A DNA stretch of 64,000 bases from Sphaerisporangium flaviroseum (GTDB lineage Bacteria; Actinomycetota; Actinomycetes; Streptosporangiales; Streptosporangiaceae): NCBI RefSeq assembly GCF_039537005.1, contig NZ_BAAAZR010000009.1, positions 62,001 through 126,000 of the forward strand. The letters run 5' to 3'. The translations under genes and the position numbers were made by a program. Of this stretch, positions 33,262 to 40,924 are shown piece by piece (positions within the stretch are counted from its first letter, which is position 1; each line of letters starts with the position of its first letter). The notes beneath the pieces were generated by a model. It saw only the letters and a program-made list of their open reading frames with translations, did not search any database and was not told the DNA's origin.

Positions 33262-34598
33262 TGGCCGTACTTCCGCTTGTTCTCGGCCAGGAGCTTGTCG
33301 GCGGTCGCGACGCCTTCCTTGAGGGCGTCGGCCGGGCTCGACTGCTTCAGCACCGCCTTGGCCACCGCCAGCTCCAGGGCCTTGGACTGGACGTCGCCGA
33401 CGCCGGGCAGGGCCGGGAGGAAGTGGAAGGCGTCCAGGTCGGAGGCCAGCTTGATCTGGGGCAGGTCGGCGATGGCCGCTTCCTGGCGGGCGGAGTTACG
33501 TGCGGGGATCATGCCGGCCTTGGCCCATTCGGTGGACTGCCGGCTCATGTGGTCGATGAAGAACTTGGCCGCCTGCACCTTGTTGACGTCTCTGGCCGCC
33601 TGCGAGGTCATCACGAAGTTGTGCGAGGCGCTCCAGGTGGCGGCGGTGCCGCCGATGGCGGGTACGGGGGACATGCCCCAGCGCAGGCTCGGGGCGTTGG
33701 TCTTGAGGTCGTTGATCTGCCAGATGCCGTCCCAGGTGAAGCTGACCTTGTCGTTCTTGAAGGCGGCGTACTGGGTGTCGATCGCGACCTTGGCGGGGCT
33801 GACTCCCCTGTCGATCTGCTCGACCATCCAGGCCAGCGCCTGCGTTCCCTGCTCGCCACCCCAGAGCGCCTTGGCGCCGTCCTCGCTGTAGAGCTCACCG
33901 CCGTGCTGCCACAGCAGTGACATGAACATCAGGTGCGCGGGCCACTTGTTCGGCATCCAGAAGGGGTTGGCGATGCCCGCCTTGGACAGCTCGGCGAGGG
34001 CGTCCTCAAAGGTCGCCTTGTCCGCCGGGGCCTCCTTGAGCCCGATCTTGTCGAGGTGGGCGGCGTTCCAGTAGTCGCCGAGGCAGTGCACGTCCAGCGG
34101 GATGCTGTAGCGCTTGCCGCCGTAGACGCCGGCCTGCCAGACGGCCGGGATGAAGTCGCTGTCGCTCAGCTTGAGCGCGGCGACGACGTCGTCGAGGGGG
34201 GTGAGCACCTTGCGGGCGGCGAAGGTGCCGATCCAGTCGTTGTGGATGATGGCGACGTCCGGCCCCTTGCCGGCGGAGATGGCCGTCGGCATCGCGGGGT
34301 AGAGGTCCTCCCAGCGCCGGGTGACGTTACGGACCTCGATCCTGCCCGTGTACTCCTTGTTGAAGGCCGCCAGCATGGTGCGCATGTGCGGGCCGTCTCC
34401 GCCCGTGAAGCCGTTCCAGTAGTCGAGGGTCACCTTGGGGCCGGTGTACTCCCCGCCGGAGAACGTGGGCGCGGCCGAGGCCGCACCGGAGGACCCGGAT
34501 CCGATCTTGGTACCGCCGCCGCAGGCCGTCAGGGCCGCGGTGAGCCCGACGGCTCCGGACATGCCGAGGAACGAACGGCGGGACAGGGGACTGGTCAT
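33258..34598 (-). CDS. extracellular sugar-binding lipoprotein of an ABC importer
   Basis: 446 residues. The N-terminus has twin arginines (SRRSFLG) and a lipobox LTAC, so it is probably a Tat-exported lipoprotein. The body is the SBP_bac_1 fold (LDYWNGFTGGDGPHMRTMLA; VAIIHNDWIGTF). It overlaps the end of the arabinofuranosidase gene by four bases. Likely ligand: arabinose-containing oligosaccharides, inferred from the neighbouring GH51 gene. Confidence 0.9.
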   Translation of the reverse strand: MTSPLSRRSFLGMSGAVGLTAALTACGGGTKIGSGSSGAASAAPTFSGGEYTGPKVTLDYWNGFTGGDGPHMRTMLAAFNKEYTGRIEVRNVTRRWEDLYPAMPTAISAGKGPDVAIIHNDWIGTFAARKVLTPLDDVVAALKLSDSDFIPAVWQAGVYGGKRYSIPLDVHCLGDYWNAAHLDKIGLKEAPADKATFEDALAELSKAGIANPFWMPNKWPAHLMFMSLLWQHGGELYSEDGAKALWGGEQGTQALAWMVEQIDRGVSPAKVAIDTQYAAFKNDKVSFTWDGIWQINDLKTNAPSLRWGMSPVPAIGGTAATWSASHNFVMTSQAARDVNKVQAAKFFIDHMSRQSTEWAKAGMIPARNSARQEAAIADLPQIKLASDLDAFHFLPALPGVGDVQSKALELAVAKAVLKQSSPADALKEGVATADKLLAENKRKYGQ

Positions 34599-36115
34599 GG
34601 GTTACTCCTGGAGGCGGGGGGAGCGAAACGGACAATAGTCCATGAAGCGGGCGGAAGGGTGAGCGTGGCTTTGCAGCCGTCGAGATGGAGACCGGTGCCG
34701 GGACGGGGGACGACCCGGTCGGGCGAGCCCGCCGAGTTACGGGCGGAGGGGTCGGCGTCGGCGATCTCCAGATGCTCGACGGCCCGCAGCCCGCCGGGAA
34801 GGGTCACCTCGGTGGTGCAGGGGGCATGGCGGTCGCGGTTGACCACGAACAGCGTCAGCCCGCCGGTCGCCTCGTCGTGCGTGGCGGTCGACCACAGCGC
34901 GGGCACCTCGCCGTACCGCCCGGTGTCGATCGTCGCGCACTCGGGCTCCACCCGGAGGACCTCTCCCCGGGCGTGCCGGGCGGTCAGCGCGAACGGGTGG
35001 AAGATGGTCTGCCGCCAGGCCGGGCCGCCCGGCTCGGTCATGATCGGGGCGATCACGTTCGCGAGCTGCGCCTGGCAGGCCACCCCGACCCGGTCGGCGT
35101 TGCGCAGCAGGGTGATCAGCAGGCTGCCCACCACGACGGCGTCGGTGACGTCGTAGGCGTCCTCGATGAGCCGCGGGTGCTCGGCCCAGTCCAGCGACGA
35201 CTCGCCGTGGAAGCGGCTCTGGTACCAGACGTTCCACTCGTCGAAGGAGAGCTTGATCTTCTTGCGGTCGCGGAGCTTGGCGCCCACGTGGTCGGCCGTC
35301 GCGGCGATGGACCGGATCATGTGCTCCATGTCGGCGCCGCTGGCCAGGAAGGAGTCGACGTCTCCGTCGGAGGGGTCGTAGTACGCGTGCAGCGAGATGT
35401 AGTCGACCATGTCGTAGGTCGCCTCCAGCACCTCGGCCTCCCACGCGCCGAAGGTGGGCATCCCGCTGTTGGAACTGCCGCAGGCGACCAGGGACAGGCC
35501 GGGGTCGAAGCGCTTGAGCGCCCTTGCCGTCTCGGCGGCCAGCCGGCCGTACTCGCCTGCGGTCTTGTGGCCCATCTGCCACGGACCGTCGAGTTCGTTG
35601 CCCAGGCACCACAGGTGGATGTCATGTGGTTTGTCCACGCCATGTGCGCGTCGGAGCTCCGACAGGCGGGTGCCGCCTGGGTAGTTGGCGTACTCGACCA
35701 GCTGGAGTGCCTCGGTCACGCCCCGGGTGCCCAGGTTGAGCGCCATCATCGGCTCGACCCCGGCCTTGGCCGCCCAGGACATGAACTCGTTCAGCCCGAA
35801 GCGGTTGTCCTCCCGGCTCCGCCAGGCGAGGTCCAGGCGGACCGGGCGCTCCTCCACCGGGCCGACGCCGTCCTCCCAGTGGTAGTTGGAGACGAAGTTC
35901 CCTCCCGGGTAGCGCACGAGCGTGACCCCCAGCTCGCGGGTCAGCTCCAGCACGTCCGTACGGATTCCCTCGGCATCGGCCAGCGGGTGCCCCGGTTCGA
36001 AGATGCCGGTGTAGACCGAACGGCCCATGTGCTCCACGAAGGAACCGAACAGGCGTGGCTCCACCGGGGCGATCCGGAAGGAGGGATCAAGCGTGAGGCG
36101 AGCAGCCGGTGCCAA
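34595..36115 (-). CDS. GH51 alpha-L-arabinofuranosidase
   Basis: 506 residues, no signal peptide, so it acts inside the cell on imported arabino-oligosaccharides. The acid/base Glu lies in CLGNELDGPWQ and the nucleophile Glu in LSFDEWNVWY, both as in GH51. The N-terminal FGSFVEHMGRSVYTGIFEPGHP is also typical. The start is TTG at 36115 behind GAGAGG. First gene of the operon; its promoter carries two operators (36155-36183). Confidence 0.92.
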   Translation of the reverse strand: MAPAARLTLDPSFRIAPVEPRLFGSFVEHMGRSVYTGIFEPGHPLADAEGIRTDVLELTRELGVTLVRYPGGNFVSNYHWEDGVGPVEERPVRLDLAWRSREDNRFGLNEFMSWAAKAGVEPMMALNLGTRGVTEALQLVEYANYPGGTRLSELRRAHGVDKPHDIHLWCLGNELDGPWQMGHKTAGEYGRLAAETARALKRFDPGLSLVACGSSNSGMPTFGAWEAEVLEATYDMVDYISLHAYYDPSDGDVDSFLASGADMEHMIRSIAATADHVGAKLRDRKKIKLSFDEWNVWYQSRFHGESSLDWAEHPRLIEDAYDVTDAVVVGSLLITLLRNADRVGVACQAQLANVIAPIMTEPGGPAWRQTIFHPFALTARHARGEVLRVEPECATIDTGRYGEVPALWSTATHDEATGGLTLFVVNRDRHAPCTTEVTLPGGLRAVEHLEIADADPSARNSAGSPDRVVPRPGTGLHLDGCKATLTLPPASWTIVRFAPPASRSNP

Positions 36116-36154
36116 GACACGACCTCTCTGTTGTCGCAGGTAAGCGGTAGGTGA

Positions 36155-36183
36155 TTTCTACAACGTTGTTTCAACGTTGTAAA
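36155..36183 (-). promoter_or_regulatory. promoter of the arabinoside operon with two LacI-type operators in the spacer
   Basis: On the minus strand TTTACA (36178-36183) and TAGAAA (36155-36160) are 17 bases apart, a good housekeeping promoter. The spacer region holds ACAACGTTGT (36160-36169, perfect palindrome) and CAACGTTG (36172-36179), centres 11 bp apart, on the same face of the helix. Repression by the divergent LacI protein is the obvious model. Confidence 0.75.
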
Positions 36184-36310
36184 CAGCTGCTCTCCGGGTC
36201 GATATCGTGACGTTACGATCGACCTGGAGGCCGAGGGGTCCCAGATCGAAGAGTCGTGCGGCCGCTACGAGGTCGCGTGACCACGCATCGTGATCCGAGA
36301 GGTGGACCTA

Positions 36311-37387
36311 GTGGGAGTGAGCCTGCGCGACGTCGCGCACCTGGCCGGAGTGTCGGTGAAGACCGTCTCCAACGTGGTCAACGGCTATGCCCACGTCTCG
36401 CCGCTCACCAGGGCCAAAGTCGAGCAGGCCCTGTCAGAGCTCGACTACCGGCCCAACCTCTCGGCTCGCAACCTGCGCCAGGGGCGCACCGGCGTGATCG
36501 CGCTGGCCCTGCCCGAGATCGACAAGCCGTACTTCTCCGAGCTGTCGAGGTTCGTGATCGCCGCGGCCGCCGAGCAGAGATGGATCGTCGTCATCGAGCA
36601 GACCGACGGTGACCTGCGACGCGAACGGCAGGTGCTCGACGGGGTCCGCGACCACCGCATCGACGGGCTGATCCTCAGCCCGGTGGCGATCGGCGAGGAG
36701 GAGCTCGCCGCCCGGACCGACGACACGGCGCTGGTGCTGCTCGGCGAGCGCATCCACGACGGCCCGGCCGACCACGTGGCCATCGACAACGTGCGCGCGG
36801 CCAGAGACGTCACCGAGCATCTGATCGGACTCGGGCGCACCCGCGTCGCCGCCCTCGGCGCCCAGGACAACGCCGCCAGTGGCACCGCGCCGCTGCGCCT
36901 GGCCGGATACCGTGAGGCGATGGCGGCCCACAGGCTGGCCGAGACGGTGGTCAAGGTCGAGCGTTACGGGCGGGCCGAAGGCGCCGCCGCCATGTCCGCC
37001 CTGCTCGCCTCGGCCGACCCGCCGGACGCGGTGTTCTGCTTCAACGACCTGCTGGCCCTGGGCGCGATGCGGGCGATCCTGTCCTCCGGCGCGGGTGTCC
37101 CCGAGGACATCGCCGTGGCCGGCCTGGACGACATCGAGGACGGCCGGTTCAGCACGCCCACCCTCACCACCGTGGCGCCGGACAAGGCCCAGCTCGCCCG
37201 CATCGCGGTCGACCTGCTCAAGCAACGCCTCGACGGCTCCGTCCACCGCCCGGCACGGGAGATGCGGGCCGACTACCGGCTGTTGATCCGGGAGAGCACC
37301 GTGCCGCCACTCCGGAGGGCGGCCTCCCTCCCCGGCGACCGGTGGACAGGGGGGATCGGGCCTCGCCCCGACGTCAGTTCGCGGTGA
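36311..37387 (+). CDS. LacI-family transcriptional regulator of the arabinoside operon
   Basis: 358 residues from GTG 36311, placed six bases after GAGAGG; GTGs at 36290 and 36302 are alternatives. The HTH reads SLRDVAHLAGVSVKTVSNVV, with hinge LSARNLRQGRTGVIALALP, then a periplasmic-binding-protein-like sensor domain (DHVAIDNVRAARD, FCFNDLLALGAMRA). It diverges from the GH51/ABC operon, whose promoter contains two palindromes of LacI type. Confidence 0.92.
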   Translation: MGVSLRDVAHLAGVSVKTVSNVVNGYAHVSPLTRAKVEQALSELDYRPNLSARNLRQGRTGVIALALPEIDKPYFSELSRFVIAAAAEQRWIVVIEQTDGDLRRERQVLDGVRDHRIDGLILSPVAIGEEELAARTDDTALVLLGERIHDGPADHVAIDNVRAARDVTEHLIGLGRTRVAALGAQDNAASGTAPLRLAGYREAMAAHRLAETVVKVERYGRAEGAAAMSALLASADPPDAVFCFNDLLALGAMRAILSSGAGVPEDIAVAGLDDIEDGRFSTPTLTTVAPDKAQLARIAVDLLKQRLDGSVHRPAREMRADYRLLIRESTVPPLRRAASLPGDRWTGGIGPRPDVSSR

Positions 37388-37664
37388 ACCGCATCAGCAG
37401 TCTCGTCAGGCCGTACTCGGCCGAGGGGATGTCGGCGAGGACGCGGACGACCTTGCCCTGGAGGTCGACCACGACCATCTGGCGGGGGTCCTTCGTCTCG
37501 TCGGCGAGCACGAGGCGGGCGTCGTTGTACCAGCCGATGAGCATGGTGGTGGCGGGTGCCGGAACCGTCGCCTCCCGTCGGCCGGTGGCGACGTCCCATA
37601 CGCAGACAGATGGCGTCAAGGTCGGGCAGATGGTGGCGAATCGCTTTCCGGCGAGCCTCGTTCC
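37374..37664 (-). pseudogene. C-terminal remnant of a beta-propeller (WD40-like) protein
   Basis: After an in-frame TAG (37665-37667) the frame reads GTRLAGKRFATICP, then VCVWDVATGRREATVPAP and VVVDLQGKVVRVLADIP, two blades of a propeller. The family's usual SPDGTRLA is cut right at the break, and no good start codon exists. It overlaps the LacI gene end by 14 bases. It ends next to the lanA promoter, so cluster insertion may have truncated the gene (inference). Confidence 0.6.
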
Positions 37665-37719
37665 CTAGCCGGCGACGCCACCGCTCGGCCGGGTTCCACC
37701 GTGCCCCGGCAGGTCCAGG

Positions 37720-37751
37720 TGCAATGAAACTGCAATGGCCGCTGACAGCAT
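37720..37751 (+). promoter_or_regulatory. SARP-type promoter of the lanthipeptide operon
   Basis: The heptamer TGCAATG occurs twice with an exact 11-bp period (37720-37726, 37731-37737). Eight bases after the second copy comes CAGCAT (37746-37751) as a -10 box. Heptamer repeats at 11-bp spacing with the last copy 8 bp from the -10 are the known architecture of SARP-activated promoters. A SARP gene closes the cluster at 42861-43733. Confidence 0.75.
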
Positions 37752-37775
37752 CTCGAACGACCGTCCAGTTCGAGA
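37751..37775 (+). promoter_or_regulatory. inverted repeat over the lanA transcription start region
   Basis: TCTCGAAC and GTTCGAGA form a perfect 8-bp inverted repeat with a 9-base centre, between the -10 box and the ribosome binding site GAAGGGA. It could be a repressor operator or a leader hairpin. Confidence 0.45.
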
Positions 37776-37788
37776 AGGGACCGAGCCC

Positions 37789-38034
37789 ATGTCCGAAGTG
37801 ACAACGGAGCAGGCCGCGCGGATCATCGCCGGCTGGCGCAGCGGCGTTCAGACGATCGAAGGGTGGGAGAGCCCCGCCGGACCGTTGTTCGCCCTCGGGG
37901 AGTACGCCGAGGGCGACATCACCATGGAGTCGATCTTGGCCGCGTCCGGGTGCACCCAGACCGTCGGCTGCCCCGGTGGAACCGCCATCTGCGGTACCGC
38001 CTGCACCTATTCCGCCTCGCGCGAGTGCTGCTGA
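37789..38034 (+). CDS. lanA: class II lanthipeptide precursor (LanA)
   Basis: 81 residues. The leader (about 1-54) is acidic and ends ITMESILAASG. The core, from about residue 55, begins CTQTVGCPGGTAICG and continues TACTYSASRECC: six Cys and seven Ser/Thr, so up to six thioether rings are possible. The beginning, C-T-x-T followed by a Gly-rich part, and the Glu-Cys near the end recall mersacidin-group peptides, whose ring with Glu binds lipid II; this similarity is by eye. GAAGGGA precedes the ATG. The modifying enzyme gene starts four bases after the stop. The cleavage site is uncertain: no clear GG or GA pair, but AASG-C is the likely region. Confidence 0.85.
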   Translation: MSEVTTEQAARIIAGWRSGVQTIEGWESPAGPLFALGEYAEGDITMESILAASGCTQTVGCPGGTAICGTACTYSASRECC

Positions 38035-38038
38035 CACG

Positions 38039-40924
38039 ATGCCGGAGAACACGGTAGGCGATACCGTGCTGGGCTGCCTGCTGGAACCGTCTCTGGACCG
38101 GCTGGCAGCCCGTCTCGGCACGATCACGGGACTCGCCGCGACGGAACGCGATGCCGTCCACGATGGCGCCGCGACCGCACTGCGCAACGCGGTGCGCCTC
38201 AAGACCAACCGCGTCCTGCTCCTGGAGCTCCACGCCGCCAGGATGACCGGCAGGCTCACCGCCCCCGACGCGCGGGCGCGGTGGAAGGAATGGGAGGCCG
38301 GCGCGGCCGACCAGGAGTTCTGGGACTCCCTCGGCGAGCACTATCCCACGTTGCTCCCGCGACTGAACCGGGTGATCGGCAACCGCTGCGAGGCGGCGCT
38401 GAGCCTCGCCCGCCGCTTCGCCGCCGACCGGTCCTCGCTGTCCGCCCTCGCCGGCACCGACCCCGGAGAGCTGGCCGAGGTCCGGTTCGGCGCGGGCGAC
38501 AGCCACCGGGGCGGGCAGACGGTGGCGATCCTCATCTGCGGCGCCGGCAGCGTGGTGTACAAGCCCCGGTCGGTCGAGGTCGACCTCGCCACCACAAGGA
38601 CGCTGGCCCGGCTGCTCGACGACGAGCCGGCCGACACGCGCATCCGGGTGCCCGACGTGGTGGCCGGCGACGGTTACGGCTGGGCCGAGCACGTGACCCA
38701 CCGGTACTGCGCCGACGGGGAGGAACTGCGCTGCTTCTACCGCAACCTCGGTCACTGGCTGGCCGTGATGCGGCTGCTCGGCGGCAGCGACCTGCACGCC
38801 GAGAACCTCATCGCAGCGGGCCCGATCCCGACCGTCATCGACTGCGAGACGCTCTTCACCCCCCAGCCGCCGCTGCGGCCCTCCGGCTACGGACTGGCGG
38901 GCGACCGGGCCGCGGCGCTCATCGGCGGCTCGGTGCTGGGCACCGGCCTGCTGCCCGGACGGGGGCTGGTCCTCGGCTGGCGCGGGGTCGACATGTCGGC
39001 CATCGGCTCGCTGCCCGGCCAGCAGCCGACCGCCGACCTGCCGGTCATCCTCGACTCCGGCACCGACCGGGCGCGCGTCGGCTTCGCGCCGGTGCCGGTG
39101 CCGACCGCGCTCAACCACCCCAGTGAGAGCCCTGCGCTGGGCAGGCACTGGGATCTGATCGTCGACGGGTTCACCCGGCTGACCCGGCGGCTGACGAAGA
39201 TCGACGAGGCGGGCGAGCTGGAGGCGATGCTCGCGCGCTTCGCCGACCTGCCGATCCGCGTCGTGCTGCGGTCCACAGAGGGCTACGCCGAGCTGGGACG
39301 GATGCTGTGGCACCCGCAATCCCTGCACGATGAGCCCGCCGCCAGGGCGCGGGCGGAGGACCTGCTCGCCAGGCAGGCGGCCAACGTGCCGGGCCGGCCC
39401 GAGGACCCGGTGGTGATCGCGGCGGAGGTGGACGACCTGCTGGACGGGGACATCCCGTTCTACGCCACCACTCCCCGCCGCGGCCGGATGACCGGGCCGC
39501 GCGGTACCGGATGGGGACCCGAGCAGGACCTGATCGCCGGCACGCTGGCCCGGTGGCGGGCGACGGACATGGACATGGAGCGGCAGGTGATCCAGTCGGC
39601 CCTGGTCAGCGCCTACCTCAACGAGGGCTGGATGCCCGACCGGCGGCGCCTGTTGCCGCCGGGCCTGGACACCCGCGACCTCGACCGCCGGCGCCGGGCC
39701 ATGGCCGCCGACATCATGCGGTCGCTGGCGGAGGCCGCCCTGCGCGCCGAGGACGGCACCGTCACCTGGATCGCGCCGGTGCTCAACCCGACCGGCTGGG
39801 CGGTCATGCCGCTCGGCCTCGACATGTACGGGGGATCGTCCGGCGTCGCCGTCCTGCTGGGCGCCTACCTGTACGAGGTGGAGCACGGGCGCGCCGATCC
39901 GGTGGGGGAGGTGCGCCTGCTGCTCGACGGCGTGCTGCGCACCATGCGGACGGCGGAGAGGCAGTGGGCCAAGGACCGGCCCACCTTCCGCGCGAGCCGC
40001 CCCGGCCCTCCCGGCGGCTACCTCGGGCTCGCGTCGCGGATCTGGGGCTGGCTGCTGCTGGCGCGGCTCGGCGTCGTCGGGGCGCGGGAGGCGGTCTCGC
40101 GGTCGCTGGAGATCGTCAAGGAGATCCCCGGCGCGCTGGACGCCGACCCCTCACCCGACCTGGTACGGGGGATGTGCGGGGCCGTCGTGCCGTTGCTGCG
40201 GCTCGGCGAGAGCGCGGGGGAGACGGCCCCGGTGGAGCTGGCGGCCGAGATCGGCCGCCGGCTGACGTCCACCGCCCGGGGAGGGGAGGGCGCCGCGTGG
40301 TGGCCCAACCCCGGGTTCCCCGACGGGCTCGGCGGCCTGGCGCACGGTGCCACCGGGATGGGCTGGGCGCTGTGGCGGCTGGCGTCGGTCACCGGCGACC
40401 CCGAGTGCGCCGCCGTCGCCGAGGCCGCGTTCGACTACGAGGAGACCCTCTACGTGCCCAAGCCCGGCGGCTGGCGCGACCTGCGCATGCCGGACGTCAC
40501 CGCGGCGGCGTGGTGCCACGGGGCGGGCGGCATCGGCGTCGTCGCGGCCGACCGGCTCCGGGAGGGGCATGGCGACGTGGAGCGGTGGCGGGACGTGCTG
40601 CGGCGCGCGTCGCAGGCATGCCAGGCCGAGGGCATCGGCTGGAACCACACGCTCTGCCACGGGGACTTCGGAGCCTGGGAGGTGATGGACGAGGCCATCG
40701 CCACCGGTCTCGGCACGCCGGGGCTGGACCGTCCGCACCTGGACGCCCACGTCATCGGCAGCCTCGAAGAGCACGGGCCGGTCAGCGGGTACGCCAGGGA
40801 CGCCTTCGCCCCCGGCCTGCTGTCGGGACTCGGCGGGGTCGCCTACCAGCTCCTCCGCATGCATCCCGGCTCCCCGCTCCCCTCGGTGCTGCTGCCGGAT
40901 CCGGGGCCGGTGAGACGCCTTTGA
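38039..40924 (+). CDS. lanM: class II lanthipeptide synthetase LanM
   Basis: 961 residues from ATG 38039. The N-terminal dehydratase domain (DUF4135) shows VVYKPRS with the ATP-site Lys near residue 175, GSDLHAENLI and the metal-binding DCETLF. The C-terminal LanC-like cyclase keeps the zinc ligands: Cys826 in WCHGAGG and Cys873-His874 in LCHGDFG. It dehydrates Ser/Thr of the LanA core and adds Cys to form lanthionine rings in the cytoplasm. Directly follows lanA and is coupled to the exporter gene by a TTGA overlap. Confidence 0.93.
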   Translation: MPENTVGDTVLGCLLEPSLDRLAARLGTITGLAATERDAVHDGAATALRNAVRLKTNRVLLLELHAARMTGRLTAPDARARWKEWEAGAADQEFWDSLGEHYPTLLPRLNRVIGNRCEAALSLARRFAADRSSLSALAGTDPGELAEVRFGAGDSHRGGQTVAILICGAGSVVYKPRSVEVDLATTRTLARLLDDEPADTRIRVPDVVAGDGYGWAEHVTHRYCADGEELRCFYRNLGHWLAVMRLLGGSDLHAENLIAAGPIPTVIDCETLFTPQPPLRPSGYGLAGDRAAALIGGSVLGTGLLPGRGLVLGWRGVDMSAIGSLPGQQPTADLPVILDSGTDRARVGFAPVPVPTALNHPSESPALGRHWDLIVDGFTRLTRRLTKIDEAGELEAMLARFADLPIRVVLRSTEGYAELGRMLWHPQSLHDEPAARARAEDLLARQAANVPGRPEDPVVIAAEVDDLLDGDIPFYATTPRRGRMTGPRGTGWGPEQDLIAGTLARWRATDMDMERQVIQSALVSAYLNEGWMPDRRRLLPPGLDTRDLDRRRRAMAADIMRSLAEAALRAEDGTVTWIAPVLNPTGWAVMPLGLDMYGGSSGVAVLLGAYLYEVEHGRADPVGEVRLLLDGVLRTMRTAERQWAKDRPTFRASRPGPPGGYLGLASRIWGWLLLARLGVVGAREAVSRSLEIVKEIPGALDADPSPDLVRGMCGAVVPLLRLGESAGETAPVELAAEIGRRLTSTARGGEGAAWWPNPGFPDGLGGLAHGATGMGWALWRLASVTGDPECAAVAEAAFDYEETLYVPKPGGWRDLRMPDVTAAAWCHGAGGIGVVAADRLREGHGDVERWRDVLRRASQACQAEGIGWNHTLCHGDFGAWEVMDEAIATGLGTPGLDRPHLDAHVIGSLEEHGPVSGYARDAFAPGLLSGLGGVAYQLLRMHPGSPLPSVLLPDPGPVRRL

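Noticed and set aside
34629..34642. CGGAC-AATA-GTCC, similar to the IclR-type dyad
   Set aside because: Lies inside the coding end of the arabinofuranosidase gene (TWTIVRF), lacks the last matching base, and has no catabolic neighbour; taken as chance.
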